Part shown: piece after piece, positions 60,825 through 64,000 of the stretch | How positions within the stretch are numbered: the stretch's first letter is position 1 | Layout: the number at the start of each line of letters is the position of its first letter | Assembly (NCBI RefSeq): GCF_002940205.1 | Contig: NZ_MDSK01000019.1 | Coordinates: forward strand, 29,707-93,706 | Length of the DNA stretch: 64,000 nt | Direction of reading: 5' to 3' | Source: Xanthomonas arboricola pv. guizotiae | Lineage (GTDB): Bacteria > Pseudomonadota > Gammaproteobacteria > Xanthomonadales > Xanthomonadaceae | Made by a program: the position numbers and the translations under genes | The notes under the pieces: model-generated | Told to the model about the DNA's origin: nothing | The model's input: the letters and a program-made list of their open reading frames with translations, nothing else | The model's database searches: none

Positions 60825-61502
60825 ATGACAATCGAACTGAAGCCCGGCGGTCTGCTGATCGCGATCGAAGGCATCGACGGCGCCGGCAAGACCACCCTCG
60901 CCCGCAGCCTGGCCACCACGCTGGAAGCGGCAGGCGCGCGCGTGGTGCTGAGCAAGGAGCCGACCAATGGCCCCTGGGGCACCCAGCTGCGCCAGTCCGC
61001 GGCCACCGGCCGCCTCAGCGCCGACGAAGAAGCCGAGCTGCTGATCCGCGATCGCCACCAACACGTGGACACCCTGATCGCGCCGGCGCTGGCACGCGGC
61101 GACATCGTGATCCTGGACCGCTATTTCCCCTCGATGGTCGCCTACCAGGGCGCCGCCGGCCTGCCGCTGGACGATCTGCTGGACCGCAACGCCTTCGCGC
61201 CGCGCCCGGACGTGTTGCTGCTGCTCGACCTGCCCCCGCCCACCGGCCTGGCGCGTATCCGCGCCCGCGGCGATGCACCCAATCACTTCGAAACCCAGGA
61301 CAATCTGGAACGCTGCCGCAGCATCTTTGCGCAACTGCAGTTGCCGGGGAAGCACGTCGTGGACGCCAGCGCCGACGCGGACAGCGTGCTCCGCCAGGCC
61401 CATGCCATCGTCGTCGCAGCACTGGCCGAACGCCTGCGCGTCGACGCCACCGATGCCGACAAGGCCACGCTGGAAATGCTGTCGGCCGGTCGCCCGGCCT
61501 GA
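60825..61502 (+). CDS. tmk: Thymidylate (dTMP) kinase
   Basis: 225 residues with Walker A in [18 protein letters not shown] (15-24), the dTMP-binding EPTNGPWG and DRY motif ([14 protein letters not shown]), and a lid region [13 protein letters not shown]. It phosphorylates dTMP to dTDP for DNA synthesis. It lies away from the usual holB/yceG neighbourhood, so it may be a second copy of a canonical tmk elsewhere in the genome; this cannot be checked from the window. Confidence 0.85.
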   Translation: MTIELKPGGLLIAIEGIDGAGKTTLARSLATTLEAAGARVVLSKEPTNGPWGTQLRQSAATGRLSADEEAELLIRDRHQHVDTLIAPALARGDIVILDRYFPSMVAYQGAAGLPLDDLLDRNAFAPRPDVLLLLDLPPPTGLARIRARGDAPNHFETQDNLERCRSIFAQLQLPGKHVVDASADADSVLRQAHAIVVAALAERLRVDATDADKATLEMLSAGRPA

Positions 61503-61896
61503 GTCGCTGCGCGTACCGCGCAGGCAACTGCGACTGGCGCGAGGTGATTCGCGGGCTGCGGGCAGATAGCCGTTTTCGGCCGATCAAACCGAGCAAGACG
61601 CGTCCCGGAGACGCTGACCCAACAGCGCAGTCAGCCCCGAGCTACATGGACATTTCGGGATAGGACCAAAGAACCTTCGTGGTGCCGGCACCCGGATTCG
61701 AACTGGGGACCTACCGCTTACAAGTCGGCACGCGGATAGCTTGCCATGATTTGAAATCGGATGGTCCGGGGCCGCTTACACCGAGGAAAAACCGCGACTT
61801 AATGAGGCTTCAGGGGCAAAAACGGCGCGTCTGAACACGGCACCTTGTGGTGCGAAACCGTGTCCGAGCCGTGGTCCCGCCACCCACGGAGCCAGC
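61503..61896. other. Left junction zone of the integrated element
   Basis: It holds the tRNA-Thr 3' remnant (61680-61730). The integrase leader follows, with a small nested hairpin (ACACGG at 61835 pairing with CCGTGT at 61858; GCACC with GGTGC inside). No other gene is visible. The junction lies near 61730. Confidence 0.5.
61680..61730 (-). other. 3' fragment of tRNA-Thr(UGU): attachment-site remnant (attL)
   Basis: Read on the minus strand it gives ...CTTGTAA anticodon loop (UGU), GGTAGGTC, the T-arm CCCCAGTTCGAATCCGG and the acceptor end GCCGGCACCA. This corresponds closely to the 3' half of tRNA-Thr(UGU). The base after the anticodon loop is G instead of the pairing T, and the D-arm and 5' acceptor strand are missing, so it is not a functional tRNA gene. 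The integrase gene begins 167 bases away. Confidence 0.8.
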
Positions 61897-63084
61897 ATGA
61901 AGTCGAAAATCACCCAGTCCCTCGTCGAGAGGGCACCCCGGCCCGAACCGGGCAAGTCGGTCCTGTACGCAGACACCGAGATGAGGGGGTTCTACCTCAT
62001 TGTCACCCCCACCAAGCGCAGCTTCTACGTCCAGTCCCTCGTCAACGGGCGTCAGGTCAGGACGAAGCTGGGCGACCACCCGGCGATGGACACCAAGCAG
62101 GCCCGCGACGCCGCCCGGCAGACGCTGGTCGGCATGCGGGGCGGCACCAACCCCAACGAGGAGCGCCGCAAGGCCCGGGCGCGCGGGATCACCCTGCGGG
62201 AGGGACTGGACCTGCACCTGAACTCGCGGCGGCTGGCCGACAAGACCCGCAGCGGCTACGAGTACCACGTCACCTACTACCTCAAGGACTGGCTCGACAG
62301 GCCGCTGGCCGAGATCGGCACCGATCGTCAGGGGGTACGCGAGCGCCACCGTAGGATCACCGAGAGGAGCGGCGCCACCTCGGGCGACAACACCATGCGG
62401 GTGCTGCGCTCGATCTACAACCGCGCCCTGCGGCAGTTCCCGGACCTGCCACCCAACCCGGTAGGCAACGTGGACATGAACGGCATGCGGCGGCGCGAGG
62501 TGGACGCCAGCCCCGACAAGCTCAAGGCGTGGGGAAAGGCGGTGATGTCGCTGGGCAACCCGGTGCGCCGCGACCTGCAACTGTTCATGCTGCTGTCGGG
62601 CATGCGCCGGACGGCCTCATGCGAGGCAAGGCGCGCGGACCTCGGAGACGGCCGCCTGCACGTCCCGAACCCCAAAGGCGGCTCGGCCAAGAAGTTTGAC
62701 CTGCCGCTGTCGTCGGCGCTCGCCGACCTGCTTGCGCATCGCGAGGCGGAGGCCGACGGCGTGAGACGCAAGACGCCCTACCTGTTCCCCGCCGACTCGG
62801 CATCGGGCAGGGTTGCCGAGATCCAGCAGCACGAGCTGGGTGACCTCACCGGGCACGCGCTGCGGCACGCATACGCATCCCTCGCGTTGCAGGCGGGCGT
62901 GCCGCTGCTGGAGCTGCGCTTCCTGCTGAACCACAGCGCGTCCAGCGGTGGCGTCACGATGGGCTACCTACACCCGTCGCTCGACCACCTGCGCGAATAC
63001 CAAGAGAAAGCGTCGCGCTACATCCTAGAAGCGCTCGGCCTCGTTCACGAGCCGGGGACGTGGCCACCGCGGCTGGCCACCTAA
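61897..63084 (+). CDS. Tyrosine site-specific integrase (island/ICE type)
   Basis: 395 residues. An N-terminal arm-binding domain of the DUF4102 kind (about 1-90, VLYADTEMRGFYLIVTPTKR) precedes a SAM-like core-binding domain (about 100-190) and the catalytic domain. Catalytic residues are Arg237 (SGMRRT), Lys260 (NPKGG), His320 and Arg323 (GHALRHAYAS), His346 (LLNHS) and Tyr357 (GYLHPS). All are in place, so the enzyme looks active. It lies next to a tRNA-Thr fragment, the typical att site of such integrases. The intact tRNA copy should be at the element's other end. Confidence 0.93.
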   Translation: MKSKITQSLVERAPRPEPGKSVLYADTEMRGFYLIVTPTKRSFYVQSLVNGRQVRTKLGDHPAMDTKQARDAARQTLVGMRGGTNPNEERRKARARGITLREGLDLHLNSRRLADKTRSGYEYHVTYYLKDWLDRPLAEIGTDRQGVRERHRRITERSGATSGDNTMRVLRSIYNRALRQFPDLPPNPVGNVDMNGMRRREVDASPDKLKAWGKAVMSLGNPVRRDLQLFMLLSGMRRTASCEARRADLGDGRLHVPNPKGGSAKKFDLPLSSALADLLAHREAEADGVRRKTPYLFPADSASGRVAEIQQHELGDLTGHALRHAYASLALQAGVPLLELRFLLNHSASSGGVTMGYLHPSLDHLREYQEKASRYILEALGLVHEPGTWPPRLAT

Positions 63085-63124
63085 TCCACAGCTGGGGCGC
63101 GACGCGTCCTAAGGCAATGAAATA

Positions 63125-63151
63125 AAAGGGCCACCTCGAAGGTGGCCCTTT
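63125..63151. terminator. Intrinsic terminator between integrase and the next gene
   Basis: AAAGGGCCACCT (63125-63136), loop CGA, AGGTGGCCCTTT (63140-63151). The stem is perfect and ends in TTT on both strands, so it can serve the integrase and the convergent minus-strand gene. Confidence 0.8.
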
Positions 63152-63175
63152 CTCGTACACGGTGGAAGAACGGCG

Positions 63176-63689
63176 TTAGCCGTCGGACGGCGCGGGCTCG
63201 ACCACCCGCACAGTGCCCAGTGCCTCCGCCGACTGCTCCTCGTCCATGTCGGCCAAGTGGTGCTTCCGACGGGGCGGCACCTCGGTGCCTCTCTTGCGCA
63301 TGTCGTTTGCATACCAGCGCACCGACTTGGCGGTGGCGGCCGCGCCATCGATCTGTGCGTTGACCATTTCGGCGATGAGCGCGTGCGGGTGGCCAGCGGG
63401 GTCCATCAGGATCGCGCGTGCGAGCGCTCCGATGCCCTTGCCGTGGGACTTCTTCGGTCGCTTCGGGCGCATCGGATGCGTCGGCCTGAGGCTGTGTGCG
63501 CTCATTGGTCGCCTTGGGCGTCTTCGGCTGCCCGAGCGAGGCCAGATCGATGTTCCTGGCCTCCGCGATCTGCTCGATCCGAGCCACGAGCTTGCGCCGG
63601 GTCGCGAAGGTCTTGGGTCCGGCGGGCTTGTCGGCGATGCGGTTATGCAGGGCAAGCAGTTCCTTGGTGGGTATGTCGTCCAGCTTCAT
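63176..63689 (-). pseudogene. Accessory gene with a frameshift near 63445 (unrecognised family)
   Basis: The first frame gives MKLDDIPTKELLALHNRIAD, then a helix-rich region (FATRRKLVARIEQIAEARNI) to about APEATEE. At about 63445-63450 the meaningful frame changes by one, giving KSHGKGIGALARAILMDPAG, then SVRWYANDMRKRGTEVPPRR and a stop at 63176-63178. The helical start and the SVRWYANDMRKRG end look like one protein of about 168 residues, a type seen on phages and islands (from memory). One lesion therefore breaks it. No slippery sequence suggests programmed shifting. Confidence 0.7.
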
Positions 63690-64000
63690 ATCGTTCTCCT
63701 ACGTGTTGGTGGCACATAGGCATTAGGTCGCGATACGCTGGGTCCGGGAGCCCCCCCCTTAGGACAATCCGGTGCCCTGCATGGCAGAACAGATATACAA
63801 CGTCTTTCTTTTCTTTGACGCCAAGGACATCTGCTCTGTGGCTGGCTACACCGCCCATGCGCACGAGGGATCGGATCAGGAAGGAATCGACCTCTTGCGG
63901 TCACGCCTAGCAGGCTGCTGAAATACCTCTCAGCTCGTAGACTACTTGAGTCGGAACATCCCCCACTACCATGCGTGGCGTAGACGTCTTCAGCGAGCAG
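63690..64000. other. Right edge of the window inside the integrated element
   Basis: 311 bases with lower coding quality. A 46-codon frame (63781-63921) is listed separately. An 8-C run lies at 63751-63758 (GAGCCCCCCCCTTAGG). No complete gene, and no second tRNA or att copy, is visible before the window ends. Confidence 0.4.
63781..63921 (+). CDS. Possible small ORF, 46 aa
   Basis: MAEQIYNVFLFFDAKDICSV opens a 46-residue frame that ends RSRLAGC. The nearest ribosome-binding-like bases (AGGA) are 16 or more bases upstream, too far. The sequence has plausible composition but no recognised domain; it may be a fragment. Confidence 0.3.
   Translation: MAEQIYNVFLFFDAKDICSVAGYTAHAHEGSDQEGIDLLRSRLAGC

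Noticed and set aside
60825..61502. Treating tmk as part of the roadblock-GTPase operon
   Set aside because: A 495-bp gap with a hairpin separates them.
61680..61730. A functional tRNA-Thr gene
   Set aside because: The 5' acceptor strand and D-arm are missing and the anticodon stem is mismatched; only a 3' fragment is present.
63905..63930. GCAGGCTGCTGAAA resembles the ends of some IS elements
   Set aside because: No partner end, transposase or target duplication is visible before the window ends.

Overview
The window looks like a chromosomal stretch of a Xanthomonas species (Gammaproteobacteria, Lysobacterales). This rests on high GC, recognition of the protein families and gene orders, and the dispersed intergenic repeats common in that genus. 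No 16S or marker search was possible. Most of the window is ordinary core genome, with the first bases of an NRPS gene at the left edge and the first part of an integrated element at the right edge.

Left part (1-24 kb): start of an EntF-like NRPS (minus), then divergent speA and speE (polyamine synthesis) around a nested inverted repeat. Next come a PH/SHOCT protein, an outer-membrane barrel, a WaaP/Kdo-kinase-like protein behind an AT-rich leader, a secreted GH84 glycosidase, glnB (PII), ubiK, comM and a lipocalin. These are followed by a large palindromic repeat pair, a CSS/EAL c-di-GMP phosphodiesterase, a desC-desB-like desaturase operon with its divergent TetR-type repressor, a glycine-zipper protein, an alpha/beta hydrolase with a DUF3182-type partner, and a 151-bp MITE with target-site duplication.

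Middle (24-48 kb): a decayed two-component pair (response regulator with three lesions, kinase without its ATPase domain), a histone-H1-like protein, a periplasmic DegP/MucD-type protease, an ElaB/YqjE/YqjK-like membrane operon and a PerM-type permease. Further on are a HAD hydrolase, an M17 aminopeptidase, and an ECF sigma/anti-sigma pair divergent from a catalase-like/cytochrome b561 operon; matching GGGAATA-N15-CGTCT promoters sit on both strands. Next are a ThuA-like protein and a DesK/DesR-like two-component pair facing a MacA/MacB-like ABC export operon across a 14-bp palindrome.

Right part (48-64 kb): two EamA transporters, a Rap1a/Tai-like immunity protein, an M28 peptidase, a second copy of the large palindromic repeat pair, an MBL hydrolase, a long trpS, CsbD, two entericidins and arginase. 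A four-gene roadblock/roadblock/receiver-like+HTH/GTPase cassette follows and resembles the actinobacterial 'conservons' without the histidine kinase. Then come a thymidylate kinase, a displaced 3' piece of a tRNA-Thr(UGU) gene with a tyrosine integrase beside it, and degraded accessory genes. The last 2.3 kb is therefore the end of an integrated element that continues to the right.

The strongest candidates for something little described are the conservon-like cassette (57.9-60.3 kb), the covarying palindromic repeats (13.3-13.7 and 52.6-53.0 kb) and the mirrored ECF promoters (36.7 kb).
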